Below, in pieces: positions 51,201 through 62,654 of a DNA stretch of 64,000 bases; position 1 is the first letter of the stretch, and each line of letters begins with the position of its first letter. The position numbers were made by a program, and so were the translations under genes. This DNA is from Streptomyces hoynatensis (GTDB lineage Bacteria > Actinomycetota > Actinomycetes > Streptomycetales > Streptomycetaceae). The DNA is taken from assembly GCF_003626535.1 (NCBI RefSeq), contig NZ_RBAL01000012.1, positions 124,001 to 188,000 on the forward strand, in the 5' to 3' direction. The notes under the pieces are model-generated. The model saw only the letters and a list, made by a program, of their open reading frames with translations, did not search any database and was not told the DNA's origin.

Positions 51201-53171
51201 GCGCGCGTCGCCGCCGAGGCCCCCTGCGGGCGGCTCGGTGACGCGGAGGCCGAAGTCGTAGATCCAGGCGGTGGGGGCGTCGTGCGGGCGCAGCTCGTAG
51301 GGCCGTTCGTCGACGACGTCCACGCCCAGGCACTGGAGCACCGGCAGCACGGCCGAGAGGGAGACCGGCTCGCCGACGCGGTAGATCTTGAACCGGCGCT
51401 CGTTCGGGCCGGCGTCGACCGGCTCGTACAGGCTGAGCGCGAAGTCCTCCTCGCCCCCTGGCCGCAGGCCGGTCAGGTACTGCAGGTCGGCGACGGCGGC
51501 CCGCGGGGCGAAGTCCGCCTTGTAGCCCTCGGGGAAGGCGTGGGAGTAGCGGCGGCCGAGCTCGGCGGCCTGCTCCTCCCCGTACTCGGCGAGCAGCGCG
51601 TCGGCGAAGCCGTCGGTCCAGGAGCGGGAGGCCTCGGCGAGCCGCGCCTCGATGCGGTCCACGTCGGCGTCGGTGAGCTCGGGCAGTTCCGCGCCGGGGG
51701 CGACGCGGACCACGAAGTGCAGCCTGGAGAGCACCGACTCGGTGTTCCATGCGGTGAAGTCCACGCCGGTGCCGTCGAGTTCCTCCATGAGGATGTCGGT
51801 CAGGCGCAGCCGCACGGAGGTGGTGAAGCGGTCGCGCGGCAGGTAGACGAGCGCCGAGTAGTAGCGCCCGTACTCCTCCTGCCGCAGGAAGAGCCGCAGC
51901 CTGCGCCGCTCCTGGAGGTGGAGGACCGCCGTCGCGATGGACTGCATGGTGTCCGCGGGGGTCTGGAACAGCTCGTCGCGCGGGTAGGTCTCCAGGATCT
52001 GCAGGAGGTCCCGGCCGCTGTGGCTGTCGGGGGCGAAGCCGGCCTCGGCCAGCACCTCGGCCACCCGGCGCCTGATGACCGGGATGCGCCGCACCGACTC
52101 GGTGTAGGCGGCGGCCGAGAAGAGGCCGAGGAAGCGGCGCTCGCCGGCCACGTTCCCCTCGGCGTCGAAGGTCTTGACGCCGACGTAGTCGAGGTAGGAG
52201 CGGCGGTGGACGGTGGCGCGGCTGTTGGCCTTGGTGAGGATGAGCAGCCGCGGCTCGCGGGCCTTGGCCCTGGCCGAGGGGGACAGCCGGCCGAACGCGG
52301 CCGAGGTGGCGGGCGCGGGCGCGTCCGGGTCGAGGGCGGGGTCGGAGCGCAGGATGCCGAGGCCGGTGCCCGGCAGGGCGCGCAACTGGTCGCCGCCTCC
52401 GCCGTTGTCCTCGCGGACCAGCTCGTACTCCCGGTAGCCGAGGAACGTGAAGTGGTCGGCCGCCAGCCAGCGCAGCAGCTCCCTGGCCTCCTCCACGTCG
52501 GGGGCGCCGAGCTGGGCGGGCAGCGGCTCCTCCGGCAGGCCCTCGGCGATGCGCAGCGCGGTGCCGCGCATCTTCTGCCAGTCCTCGACGGCCTCGCGCA
52601 CGTCGCTCAGCACGCGCCGCAGGTCGGCCTCGATCCGGCGCAGGTCCTCGCGGTCGGTCTCCCGGTCGATCTCGACGTGGATCCAGCTCTCCACGAGGGC
52701 GTCGGGCGGCAGTTCGTCCTGCGGCTTTTCCTCGTCGAGCAGTTCGAGCAGGCGTCCGGCGACGTCGCGCCTGACCGGGACCTGCGGGTGGATGACCAGG
52801 TGGATGCCGCGGCCCTGCCGGGAGAGTTCGTTGGTGACGGAGTCCACCAGGAACGGCATGTCGTCGGTGATCACCTCGACCACCGTGTGGCTGCACGTCC
52901 ACCCCATCTCGTCGACGGTCGGGGTGTGCACGCGGACGTTGGCGGTGCCCTGCGGCCGGTCGGCCGCGAGGCGGTAGTGCGAGAGCGCGGCGCCGTAGAG
53001 GTCGACCGGGTCACGCTGGGCGAGGTCCTCGGGGGTGATGTAGAGGTAGTAGCGCTGGAGGTAGGACCGGAGGGCGGCCGGGTCCAATCCGTGCGCGGCC
53101 GGCCCGCGCTCCGCTACCTGGGCGGCCTGTGCCAGCAGTTCAGCCTTGGCTTCGTCCAGCTTGGTGTGCAT
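48249..53171 (-). CDS. gdhB: NAD-specific glutamate dehydrogenase, large (about 180 kDa) type
   Basis: 1640 residues. The catalytic region is near the middle: KVARGGLRWSDRREDFRTEI, then TVIVPVGAKGGFVGKRLP and GIGDMSGDVFGNGML, diagnostic of the L_180 family. Long N-terminal (ACT-like, regulatory) and C-terminal helical regions flank it. It deaminates glutamate to 2-oxoglutarate. Start chosen at the second ATG (MHTKLDEAKAELLAQ), which has GGAG 9 bases upstream; the ATG at 53186 (five residues more) lacks a ribosome binding site. An inverted ACCGTT...AACGGT (53195-53220) lies just upstream. A 2109-residue antisense open frame across it is a shadow. Confidence 0.95.
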   Translation of the reverse strand: MHTKLDEAKAELLAQAAQVAERGPAAHGLDPAALRSYLQRYYLYITPEDLAQRDPVDLYGAALSHYRLAADRPQGTANVRVHTPTVDEMGWTCSHTVVEVITDDMPFLVDSVTNELSRQGRGIHLVIHPQVPVRRDVAGRLLELLDEEKPQDELPPDALVESWIHVEIDRETDREDLRRIEADLRRVLSDVREAVEDWQKMRGTALRIAEGLPEEPLPAQLGAPDVEEARELLRWLAADHFTFLGYREYELVREDNGGGGDQLRALPGTGLGILRSDPALDPDAPAPATSAAFGRLSPSARAKAREPRLLILTKANSRATVHRRSYLDYVGVKTFDAEGNVAGERRFLGLFSAAAYTESVRRIPVIRRRVAEVLAEAGFAPDSHSGRDLLQILETYPRDELFQTPADTMQSIATAVLHLQERRRLRLFLRQEEYGRYYSALVYLPRDRFTTSVRLRLTDILMEELDGTGVDFTAWNTESVLSRLHFVVRVAPGAELPELTDADVDRIEARLAEASRSWTDGFADALLAEYGEEQAAELGRRYSHAFPEGYKADFAPRAAVADLQYLTGLRPGGEEDFALSLYEPVDAGPNERRFKIYRVGEPVSLSAVLPVLQCLGVDVVDERPYELRPHDAPTAWIYDFGLRVTEPPAGGLGGDARERFQDAFAAAWTGAAENDGFNALVLSAGLTWREAMVLRAYAKYLWQAGARFTQATMEATLRRHVHTTRLLVNLFEARLAPQRQSAGRELIDGLLEELDGALEKVENLDEDRLLRAFLNVVKATLRVNYFQSDSAGKPHAYLSLKLDPKGIPDLPEPRPAYEIWVYSPRVEGVHLRFGKVARGGLRWSDRREDFRTEILGLVKAQEVKNTVIVPVGAKGGFVGKRLPNPATDRDAWLAEGIACYRTFISGLLDITDNLVDGRVVPPADVVRHDGDDTYLVVAADKGTATFSDIANEVAQAYGFWLGDAFASGGSAGYDHKGMGITARGAWESVKRHFRELGHDTQTEDFTAVGIGDMSGDVFGNGMLLSEHIRLVAAFDHRHIFLDPDPETAAPYAERRRLFELPRSSWADYDTKLISKGGGVYPRSAKSIQITPQVRAALGIAGEVTALTPAELIKAILLAPVDLLWNGGIGTYVKSAAETHADVGDKANDAVRVDGRDLRAKVVGEGGNLGMTQRGRIEFAAAGGKCNTDAIDNSAGVDTSDHEVNIKILLNAVVANGDLTVKQRNALLAEMTDEVAALVLRNNYAQNVALANSQATAPGLVLAHRRLVRKLGEEGKLDRKLEFLPSDEEFRERRAAGRGLTQPELSVLLAYAKLTATAELLGTDLPDDPYVSRLLYAYFPTALRERFPEQIEGHALRREIITTLLVNDTVNVAGSSFLHRMQEESGASVEEVVRAHTAARAIFGLAEIWDTAERLDNQVSAETLSQVRLHARRLVERGARWLLNNRPQPLKLADTIELFEERVGQVWRELPKLLRGPDLERHRERHAELVGQGVPDAVAEQVAGFSAAFPALDIVAVADRTGRELLDVAAVYFHLGDQLGISQLQERIGELPRADRWQSMARTAIREDLYAAHQLITADVLAEGDPEAAPEERFGAWATRSSAILTRARSTLAEILSSESFDLANLSVAMRTMRTLLRSNR

Positions 53172-53412
53172 GTCCTCTGGCTCCATTGACGCGCACCGTT
53201 GCGCGCCGTCGAGAAACGGTCACCGGGCAGCGGTCGGTCCCCCCGCGGGGTGGCTCCCGGCAGGACGGACCAGCGACCGGGCTGCCCCGGAAGGACACCG
53301 GGAACCGCCGGGGAGGCGACACTGCCTCCGGCCGGACCTCCAGCCGATATCGCACTGATCACGTAGGTAGGTTACGCGCTTCACGAGGGCGATCGAGGAG
53401 AGTTGAGGAGAA

Positions 53413-54108
53413 TCAGAGGGTCGGCCGCGCGCCCTCCACGAGCTCCCGCGCCACCTGCACGGCCTCGGCCAGCGAGTCCACCACGGGCACCCCCGCGCGC
53501 GCCAGGCTGCGCCTGCTGTGCGAGCCCCCGGTGTAGAGCACGGCCCTGGCGCCCGCGAACGCCGCGGCCCGCGCGTCGTCGGTGGCGTCGCCGACGACCA
53601 CCACCCGCTGCGGGGGCAGGGCGAGGGCCGCGAGGTGCCTGGCCATCTGCTCGGCCTTGCCCGGGACCGTGGCGCCGGACGCGTTGCCGTCGACGCGGGT
53701 GAAACGGCCGGCGATGCCGAGCCTGGCGAGCCAGGGGCCGAGCCGCTCGTGCGGGGCGAGCGAGCACACCGACTGGGTCCGGCCGCCCTCCTGCCAGTCC
53801 GCGAGCAGCCCGGCCGCGCCCTCGGCGAGCCCCGCCGAGTCGGCCGCGGCGAAGTAGTGCCGGTGGAAGGCGCGGTCGAGCAGCTGCCACTCCTCGTCGC
53901 TCGGCCGCCGCCCGAGCAGCCGCTCGTAGAAGCGCGGGATGGGCAGGCAGTACAGCTCGCGGTACCGCTCCAGCGTGATCGGGGGTATGCCCACCTCGGC
54001 GAACGAGGCGTTCGTCGCCGCCACGACGACGTCGATGTCGTGGAGCAGCGTGCCGTTCCAGTCCCAGACGAGGTGGGTCCCGGCCTGCGGAGGGGTGGGT
54101 GTCGCCAT
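53413..54108 (-). CDS. HAD-superfamily hydrolase, phosphoglycolate-phosphatase-like
   Basis: 231 residues. Motif I is VWDWNGTLLHD, where the usual second Asp of DxDGT is Asn; motif II CSLAPH, motif III PGKAEQM and motif IV VVVVGDATDDARAA are present. Small cap domain between. ATG at 54108 without clear ribosome binding site, so perhaps leaderless. Lies upstream of the glutamate dehydrogenase gene on the same strand with 241 bases between. Substrate unknown. Confidence 0.85.
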   Translation of the reverse strand: MATPTPPQAGTHLVWDWNGTLLHDIDVVVAATNASFAEVGIPPITLERYRELYCLPIPRFYERLLGRRPSDEEWQLLDRAFHRHYFAAADSAGLAEGAAGLLADWQEGGRTQSVCSLAPHERLGPWLARLGIAGRFTRVDGNASGATVPGKAEQMARHLAALALPPQRVVVVGDATDDARAAAFAGARAVLYTGGSHSRRSLARAGVPVVDSLAEAVQVARELVEGARPTL

Positions 54109-54197
54109 GCGAAGACGGTACGACGGGCCACTGACATCGGGGAGAGCAGGGCGGGGGGCACAGGGGCCGGGGCCGGGGGGCCGGGGCCGGGGGCCGG

Positions 54198-54701
54198 TCA
54201 GAGCAGGTCGGGGATCTCCTGCACGCCGTACCACAGGAGTTCGTGGTCCGCGGCGCCGTCCACCGTGAACCTGGCGTCGTCGTCGCCCTTGTCCGCGGCC
54301 TCCACGACGGCGGCCGCGGCCGCCACGTCCGCCTCCGCCTCGACGCCGTCCACGTGCACGGCGGCGGCCTTGGCCAGCGGCACCGGCTCGGTCAGCCGCA
54401 CCTCGCCGAGCGCCTCGGGCTCCAGGGCACGGTCGGGGTCGGCGACCGCCGTCCTGTCGGGCACCTCGGCGGCGAGCACCACCCGGCGCCTGGCCGCGTC
54501 GGGATCGGCGGCGAGCAGCCGCAGCGAGGCCTGGGCGGCGCGGCTGAGCGCGGCGTACTCCAGCTCCTCCTCGTTGCCCTCCAGGTACCACTCGCGCAGG
54601 GCCGGGGTGACGGCGTAGGCGGTCAGCGGGGGCGGGTCCGTCCGTCCGGCGCGGTGCAGCCGGGCAAGCCCCGGCAGCGTGAGAGGCACATAGACGCGCA
54701 T
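54198..54701 (-). CDS. Conserved actinobacterial protein of unknown function (DUF6912-like)
   Basis: 167 residues. MRVYVPLTLPGLARLHRAG and ALREWYLEGNEEELEYAALS followed by RVVLAAEVPD match a conserved streptomycete family of unknown function that I recall as DUF6912; the domain number is from memory. Soluble, acidic, no signal peptide. Start ATG 54701. Divergent from the Rv3235-like gene with a 133-base shared promoter region. Confidence 0.7.
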   Translation of the reverse strand: MRVYVPLTLPGLARLHRAGRTDPPPLTAYAVTPALREWYLEGNEEELEYAALSRAAQASLRLLAADPDAARRRVVLAAEVPDRTAVADPDRALEPEALGEVRLTEPVPLAKAAAVHVDGVEAEADVAAAAAVVEAADKGDDDARFTVDGAADHELLWYGVQEIPDLL

Positions 54702-54760
54702 GGGCGGCAGCTTTCTGGGACGACCCGCGAGGGGCGCTCACTGTACCAGCAGCCCCACCC

Positions 54761-54789
54761 TTGCCGCTCCGTGAGCACCTGATTACAAT
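54761..54789 (+). promoter_or_regulatory. Promoter of the Rv3235-like gene
   Basis: TTGCCG-17-TACAAT, 4/6 and 5/6 to consensus with the ideal spacing, 45 bases before the ATG at 54835. One of the best sigma-70-type (HrdB) promoters visible in the window. Confidence 0.65.
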
Positions 54790-54834
54790 CCGCACGCAGC
54801 TAGTTACCGGCCAGTAGCTTACGGGGGTAGCCAC

Positions 54835-55335
54835 ATGAGGATCAGCGATCGCCGCCCGGCCGCGCGCCACCAGGGCCAGGCGCCGCCGCGCCGCGCCGAG
54901 CCCGGGCACCGGGGGCGCACGCGTCCTCCCGGCCACCCCGGCGGGCGCGCACGCGCCGCGCGGCGCCACCCGCCCGGCCACCCGCTCGTCCGCCCGCCGG
55001 CGCCGGCGCCGCGCCCGCAGGACTGGTTCGCCGAGCAGCTGGTGCAGGTGCTCAGCGGCAGGCGCCCGGTCCACGCCCTCCTCGGGCACGCCAGACAGGC
55101 GGCGTACGAGCAGCTGATCCGCCTCGCGCCCCACGCCCCGCTCGGCGCGGAGGCGGACGGGCGGCCCGGGCCCGAACTGCGCGGGGTCGGCAGCTGCCGC
55201 CCGCGCGCGGACGTCCTCGAGGTCTTCGCCCGGGTCGAGACCCGCGGCAGGACCAGGGCCCTGGCCTTCCGGCTCGAACGCTCCGCCGCGGGCCGCTGGC
55301 AGTGCTGCGCCGTGGAACTCGACACCCCGGGCTGA
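54835..55335 (+). CDS. Rv3235-family protein
   Basis: 166 residues. The first 60 are Arg/Pro/His-rich and disordered. The rest (WFAEQLVQVLSGRRPVHALL, AYEQLIRLAP, WQCCAVELDTPG) matches the small actinobacterial Rv3235 family commonly found beside secA. Function unknown. ATG at 54835 with GGGGGTAG upstream and a clear promoter. Convergent with secA; the secA terminator lies between. Confidence 0.75.
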   Translation: MRISDRRPAARHQGQAPPRRAEPGHRGRTRPPGHPGGRARAARRHPPGHPLVRPPAPAPRPQDWFAEQLVQVLSGRRPVHALLGHARQAAYEQLIRLAPHAPLGAEADGRPGPELRGVGSCRPRADVLEVFARVETRGRTRALAFRLERSAAGRWQCCAVELDTPG

Positions 55336-55420
55336 GGCCACGGGGACCGCGCCCGGCCGCGCACCCGCGACCCCGCACCCGCGCCCCGGAGGCCGGGGCC
55401 GGAGGCCGGGAAGCACAAAA

Positions 55421-55459
55421 GCGCCAGGGGCGCGTCCCCCGAGGACGCGCCCCTGGCGC
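55421..55459 (-). terminator. Intrinsic terminator of secA
   Basis: A perfect 17-base stem (55421-55437 with 55443-55459), 5-base loop, then TTTTGTG on the minus strand. About 40 bases after the secA stop. Confidence 0.9.
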
Positions 55460-55501
55460 CGGCGCCCGCCCCCGCGCGCGGCGGGAGCGGGCGCCACGGT
55501 C

Positions 55502-58375
<2,874 letters not shown>

Positions 58376-58495
58376 GAGGGCTGGTCTCCTTGCCGGTCGG
58401 GCCTGGCGCCAATATGGATGTCGCGGGCACAGCGGATGCCCCCGCCGCACCGGCCATGGTATGCGAGCGGCGGAAGGAGTGTCAGTGGTCGGCCG

Positions 58496-58501
58496 TACGA
58501 T
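58496..58501 (+). promoter_or_regulatory. -10 element of a leaderless transcript
   Basis: TACGAT lies 7 bases before the ATG at 58509, and no ribosome binding site is present; this spacing makes the A of ATG the likely transcription start. Confidence 0.45.
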
Positions 58502-58508
58502 CCCACGC

Positions 58509-59726
58509 ATGACTGCCGCTTCCACGCAACCCACCGCCGAGCTCTCCGCCGACGAGGCCCGCCGCCTCGCGCTGCGCGCCCAGGGTCTGCTCGGCGCCCC
58601 CGATCGCAAGGCCGGGGTGCGGGGCGTGCTCCGGCGCCTGGGCGCCGTGCAGCTCGACACCATCTCGGTGCTCGCCCGCTCCCACGAGCTGCTGCCGTAC
58701 GCCAGGCTCGGCGCCGTGGGCCGCCCGGCCGTGGAGGCGGCCTACTGGAGCGGGGAGGCCGCCTTCGAGTACTGGTCGCACGCCGCCTGCGTGCTCCCCT
58801 TGGAGGAGTGGCCGCTGTTCGCCTTCCGCCGCAGGCACTACCGGGCCAGGGCCGCGCGGGAGCAGGAGCCGCCGGCCGCCGCGCGGGAGAAGGTCCTGGC
58901 CAGGCTGCGCGCCGAGGGCCCGCTGACCGCCACCGAGCTCGGCGGCGCGAAGAACGGCGGGCCCTGGTGGGACTGGAGCGACACCAAGCGGGCGGCCGAG
59001 CGCGCCCTCGCGAGCGGGGAGGTGGTGGTCACCCGCAGGCGAGGCTGGAAGCGGGTGTACGACCTGGCCGAGCGCGCGATCCCGGCCGGCCTCTGCCACG
59101 ACGACCTGGACGACGCCGACTGCCTGCGCCGGCTGGTGGCCCAGGCGGGCGCCGCGCTCGGCGTGGCCACGCAGGCCGACCTGGCCGACTACCACCGGCT
59201 GACCGGCGCGCAGGTGGCCTCGGTGATAGCGGACACCGGCCTGGTGCCCGTCGAGGTGGCGGGCTGGTCCACGGCCGGGCGGGATGCGGGGCGGCACCGC
59301 GCCTGGGCCGACCCGGCGGCGCTGGCATCCCCGCCGCGCGGCAGGCACCGCACCACGCTGCTCTCGCCCTTCGACTCGCTGGTGTGGGACCGGCCGCGCA
59401 CCGAGCGGATCTTCGGCTTCGTGCACCGCCTGGAGGCGTACGTGCCCGGCCCCAAGCGCATATACGGCTACTTCACGATGCCCCTGCTCGCCGGCGGGCG
59501 GCTGCTCGGCCGGGTGGACCCGGCGCGCGAGGGCAGGACCCTGGTGGCCAGGCACGCGGCGTTCGAGGGCGGCGAGGCCAGGGCGCGCAAGGCGGTGGAG
59601 CCGATGGCCGAGGCCCTGGCGGAGGCCGCCCGCTGGGTGGGCTGCTCCGCGATCCGGGTGGAGCGGACGACTCCGGCCGCGCTGCACGCGCCGCTCACCG
59701 CGGCGGTGGCGCGGCTGGGCGGCTAG
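58509..59726 (+). CDS. YcaQ/AlkZ-like winged-helix DNA glycosylase
   Basis: 405 residues. Three winged-helix-like repeats of the HTH_42/DUF1006 family. The motif VQLDTISVLARSHEL near residue 48 holds the Gln-x-Asp (QLD) catalytic signature of YcaQ; AlkZ itself has Gln-x-Gln. FEYWSHAACVLPLEEWPLF and LSPFDSLVWDRPRTERIFGF are other family stretches. These enzymes unhook DNA interstrand crosslinks and other alkyl adducts. Divergent from secA; the transcript may be leaderless. Not linked here to a biosynthetic cluster, so probably a housekeeping member. Confidence 0.85.
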   Translation: MTAASTQPTAELSADEARRLALRAQGLLGAPDRKAGVRGVLRRLGAVQLDTISVLARSHELLPYARLGAVGRPAVEAAYWSGEAAFEYWSHAACVLPLEEWPLFAFRRRHYRARAAREQEPPAAAREKVLARLRAEGPLTATELGGAKNGGPWWDWSDTKRAAERALASGEVVVTRRRGWKRVYDLAERAIPAGLCHDDLDDADCLRRLVAQAGAALGVATQADLADYHRLTGAQVASVIADTGLVPVEVAGWSTAGRDAGRHRAWADPAALASPPRGRHRTTLLSPFDSLVWDRPRTERIFGFVHRLEAYVPGPKRIYGYFTMPLLAGGRLLGRVDPAREGRTLVARHAAFEGGEARARKAVEPMAEALAEAARWVGCSAIRVERTTPAALHAPLTAAVARLGG

Positions 59727-59781
59727 GGGGCGGCCAGGCGGGGGCCGACCGGCGGCGGGCGCCCGTCAGCCGGCCGGTCGC

Positions 59782-60525
59782 TCAGCCGGTTTCCAGGTCC
59801 AGGATCTTCTCCCGCATCGCGTAGACGACGGCCTCCATGCGGGAGTGCAGCTGGAGCTTCTCCAGGATGTTGCGCACGTGGTTCTTCACCGTGTTCTCAC
59901 TGATGAAGAGCTCCTTGGCGATGTCCCGGTTGTTGCGCCCGGTGGCGACGAGCTTGAGCACCTCCAGTTCGCGGTCGGTCAGCTTCGGCGCCGGCACCAG
60001 GGGCCGTTCGTCGGTGCGCTGGATCATCGACTTGAACTCGGTGAGCAGCTTGGCCGCCATCGAGGGGCTGATCTGGGACTGCCCGTCGGCCACCGCGCGG
60101 ATCGCCGCGGTCACCTCGTCGGTGGAGATCTCCTTCAGCAGGTAGCCGGTGGCCCCGGCCTTGATGGCGTCGTAGAGGTCGGCTTCCTCGTCGCTGATGG
60201 TCAGCATGATGATCCGCGCGCTGGGCGCCACCTCCTTGATGGAGGTGCAGGCCTCGATGCCGCCGCGCCGCGGCATCCGCACGTCCATCAGCACGATGTC
60301 GGGCAGCAGGTCGGCGGCCTTCTCCACGGCCTCGGCGCCGTCCCCGGCCTCCCCCACGACCTGGATGTCCTCCTCCTGCGCGAGCACGATCTCCAGGCCG
60401 CGCCGGAACAGCTCGTGGTCGTCGACCACCAGCACCCTGATCGGCTCCTGCCGCTCACCCCCGGGCGCCGTCTCGCCCTCGCCCCGCCGACCGTGCGGCA
60501 TCGTGGGCCCGAACGTGTCCACCAT
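59782..60525 (-). CDS. Orphan NarL/LuxR-type response regulator
   Basis: 247 residues. Receiver domain about 28-145 with acidic pair DD (35-36), phosphoacceptor Asp81 in VLMDVRMP, and the Thr/Lys positions in MLTIS and GYLLKEI. LuxR HTH about 180-240 (LTDRELEVLKLVATGRNNRD). A Gly/Arg-rich 27-residue leader precedes the receiver. ATG at 60525 with GGGGAGGA. No histidine kinase gene is adjacent, so the partner is elsewhere. Downstream of hpf on the same strand. Confidence 0.9.
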   Translation of the reverse strand: MVDTFGPTMPHGRRGEGETAPGGERQEPIRVLVVDDHELFRRGLEIVLAQEEDIQVVGEAGDGAEAVEKAADLLPDIVLMDVRMPRRGGIEACTSIKEVAPSARIIMLTISDEEADLYDAIKAGATGYLLKEISTDEVTAAIRAVADGQSQISPSMAAKLLTEFKSMIQRTDERPLVPAPKLTDRELEVLKLVATGRNNRDIAKELFISENTVKNHVRNILEKLQLHSRMEAVVYAMREKILDLETG

Positions 60526-60590
60526 CGCATCCTCCCCCTGCCGACCGTACCGGGACTGCCACCCTCGGCAACCCCATGATTCCATGGCGG

Positions 60591-60625
60591 CGCCCGTGAC
60601 CGGTTCCGCGATCCGGTCACGGGCG
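60591..60625 (-). terminator. Stem-loop after hpf
   Basis: A 13-base perfect stem (60591-60603 with 60613-60625) with a 9-base loop, about 20 bases after the hpf stop. No T-tract. Confidence 0.65.
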
Positions 60626-60645
60626 TCACCGTGGGGAGCGTGCGC

Positions 60646-61332
60646 TCAGGCGCCCAGTGCGCCTCCCGCGCCCTGCGGGGCCGCCTCGGCGAGCGGGTCG
60701 GTCTCCAGGTGGATCACGCCGTAGTCGTAGGCGTGCCGCCGGTAGACCACGCTGGGCTGCTTGGTCTCCGCGTCCACGAACAGGTAGAAGTCGTGGCCCA
60801 CCAGCTCCATCTCGTACAGCGCCTGGTCGAGGGACATCGGCCCCGCGCGGTGCGTCTTCTCGCGGACGACCAGCGGGCCCTCCCCCTCCACGACGACCGA
60901 GCCGAGCCTGCGCACCGGCGGCGGCCCGGCCGCCTCGGCCCGCGCCGCCCCCTCGCCGTTCAGCGGGGCCGCGTCCGGCACCACCTCGCCGACCTCGCTG
61001 GCCGGGATGCGCCCGCGCCCGCGGCGGCAGCGGCGCTTGTCGTGCTGCCTGCGCAGCCGCGACTCCAGCTTTTCCACCGCCAGGTTCAGCGCGCCGTACG
61101 GGTCGGCCGCCGCCGCCTCGGCCCGCACGACGGGCCCGCGGTGGCGCAGCGTGATCTCCACTCGGTCGGAACGGTCCGCCAGGCGCGGGTTGTGCTCCTT
61201 GGACACCTCCACGTCCAGGCGGGTCACCTTGCCGTCGATCCTCTGGATCTTCTCCAGCTTGAGCTTCTCGGCCACATACCTCCGGAATCGCTCCGGCACA
61301 TCCGTCTTGCGACCCTTGACGACAATGTCCAC
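60646..61332 (-). CDS. hpf: Ribosome hibernation promoting factor, long form
   Basis: 228 residues. N-terminal S30AE domain (VDIVVKGRKTDVPERFRRYV, VEITLRHRGPVVRAEAAAAD, then KLESRLRRQHDKR). A 60-residue linker leads to the C-terminal dimerisation domain (MSLDQALYEMELVGHDFYLF, SVVYRRHAYDYGVIHL). Long HPF joins ribosomes into inactive 100S dimers. GTG at 61332 fits the family start and has GGAACGGAG upstream; ATG at 61359 would add nine residues. Preceded by a leader of up to 400 bases. Confidence 0.93.
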   Translation of the reverse strand: MDIVVKGRKTDVPERFRRYVAEKLKLEKIQRIDGKVTRLDVEVSKEHNPRLADRSDRVEITLRHRGPVVRAEAAAADPYGALNLAVEKLESRLRRQHDKRRCRRGRGRIPASEVGEVVPDAAPLNGEGAARAEAAGPPPVRRLGSVVVEGEGPLVVREKTHRAGPMSLDQALYEMELVGHDFYLFVDAETKQPSVVYRRHAYDYGVIHLETDPLAEAAPQGAGGALGA

Positions 61333-61760
61333 GAGAACTCCGTTCCCGGACCGCTCCACCCGCGGCGGAGCGGCTCCTTGGTGCAGTATCCCGGCCGGGT
61401 TACACGCCCTTCGGTGTCCTCAGCGCCCCGGCCGGCCTTGACTCGGGGTTACGGCTTTCACCTCTTCTCCCCCGGCACGAAGATCACAACCCCCGCGAAA
61501 GTGACGGGTTCGGCTGCACAACGGTCGGAATTCGTGCCCTCGGGGGACGGTTCGCAGCGTGCGCGACGGAACATTCACGGCCTGCGGGAGGCCGCCGGCC
61601 CCGGGCCCGGCCCCACTCGCGCGGCGCGCACCCGGGCCGCACCGTGCGGCTCCCCGGGGCGGTTTCCGCCGCCTTCTCCCTGTTCGTGTTCCTTTGTGGT
61701 CCTTCTCCTGCCGAACCTACCTCGCGGTCCCCTCTTGTGACACCCCTACCGACGCGTACG
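61333..61760. other. Long hpf leader / intergenic region
   Basis: 428 bases without a gene. On the minus strand TGTCAC-17-TAGGTT (61714-61742) is a possible promoter giving a leader near 375 bases; another TA-rich candidate (GATACT) lies near 61386. A GACGCGTACGTC palindrome at about 61751 follows the comF stop. No known riboswitch was recognised. Confidence 0.35.
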
Positions 61761-62459
61761 TCAGAACCACCCGTTCGAGGGACCGGCCACCACCGCGGCC
61801 CCCAGGGGCAGGCCGCCCGCCTCCCGCAGCGCCCGCGCCGCCTCCGCCAGCGAGGCCCCGGTGGTGACCAGGTCGTCCACCAGCACCACCGGCTCCCCCG
61901 CCGCCAGCGCGCCGGGCCGCACGGCCAGCGCCCCGGCGAGGTTCACGGCCCGTTGCCGCGCGCCCAGGCCCGCCTGATCGGCCACGGGCCGCCGCTGCCG
62001 CAGCACCGGCCGCACCCGCACCGCAAGCCCCTCGCGCCGCAGCCATCCGGCGGCGGCCAGCGCGATCCTGCGCACGGGGTCGTGCCCGCGCCTGGCCACC
62101 GCGGCCCGCGCCGAGGGCACCGGCACCAGCCCGAGCACCCGGCCGGGCGCCGCCGCCTGCGGCCCCTGGACGCAGGCCGCCCGCACGCTCAGCGCCAGCG
62201 CGCGCCCGAGCGGCCCGGCCAGCATCAGCGCCCCGCGTTCCTTGTGGGCGAGCAGCACCGCCCGGCCCTGGTCGGCGTAGCGGACGGCGGCGTACACCGG
62301 GGGCAGCCCGGCCGGCTCCGGCACCGGGCGCACCCGCCGCGCCGGCCCCGCCCGCAGCAGCGCCCGGCACGGCTCGCACAGCACCTCACGCGCCCCTCCG
62401 CAGCCGGCGCACTCCGTGGGCAGCACCAGCGAGGACAGCTCACGCCACCAACCGCGCAT
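61761..62459 (-). CDS. ComF family phosphoribosyltransferase-like protein
   Basis: 232 residues. An N-terminal zinc ribbon (PTECAGCGGAREVLCEPC), then the ComF middle part (YADQGRAVLLAHKERG, GLVPVPSARAAVARRGHDPV) and the PRPP-binding motif VVLVDDLVTTGASLAEA. Start ATG 62459 with GGTGGGG; the upstream frame is low-complexity. ComF helps natural transformation in other bacteria; its role in Streptomyces is not known. Between lpqB (upstream) and hpf (downstream). Confidence 0.92.
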   Translation of the reverse strand: MRGWWRELSSLVLPTECAGCGGAREVLCEPCRALLRAGPARRVRPVPEPAGLPPVYAAVRYADQGRAVLLAHKERGALMLAGPLGRALALSVRAACVQGPQAAAPGRVLGLVPVPSARAAVARRGHDPVRRIALAAAGWLRREGLAVRVRPVLRQRRPVADQAGLGARQRAVNLAGALAVRPGALAAGEPVVLVDDLVTTGASLAEAARALREAGGLPLGAAVVAGPSNGWF

Positions 62460-62654
62460 GTCCCCACCGTGACGGACCGCGCCGGGCCCGCCAATTCCCC
62501 GCAGGGGGCATTCCCGGCCCCGGCCGCTGACGCCGGCCGCTAACCCTGCCCCGCCGGAAGCGGGCTCCCCGGCCCCCGGCGGCAGACGCGGCCCCACCCG
62601 CAACCCCGGCCGCTCGGCCCGGAGAAGATCCGGGAAGGCTCCCGGAAGACCCGC

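Noticed and set aside
46860..53189. A 2109-residue open frame antisense to the glutamate dehydrogenase gene
   Set aside because: It mirrors the codon pattern of the opposite gene, has no family motifs and is an effect of very high GC, where stop codons are rare.
53172..53412. GlnR operator upstream of the glutamate dehydrogenase gene
   Set aside because: GAAAC and GTCAC are present but not with the required 6-base spacing and orientation.
61333..61760. Riboswitch in the hpf leader
   Set aside because: The leader is long and GC-rich, but I could not match it to the conserved cores of known riboswitches such as ydaO.
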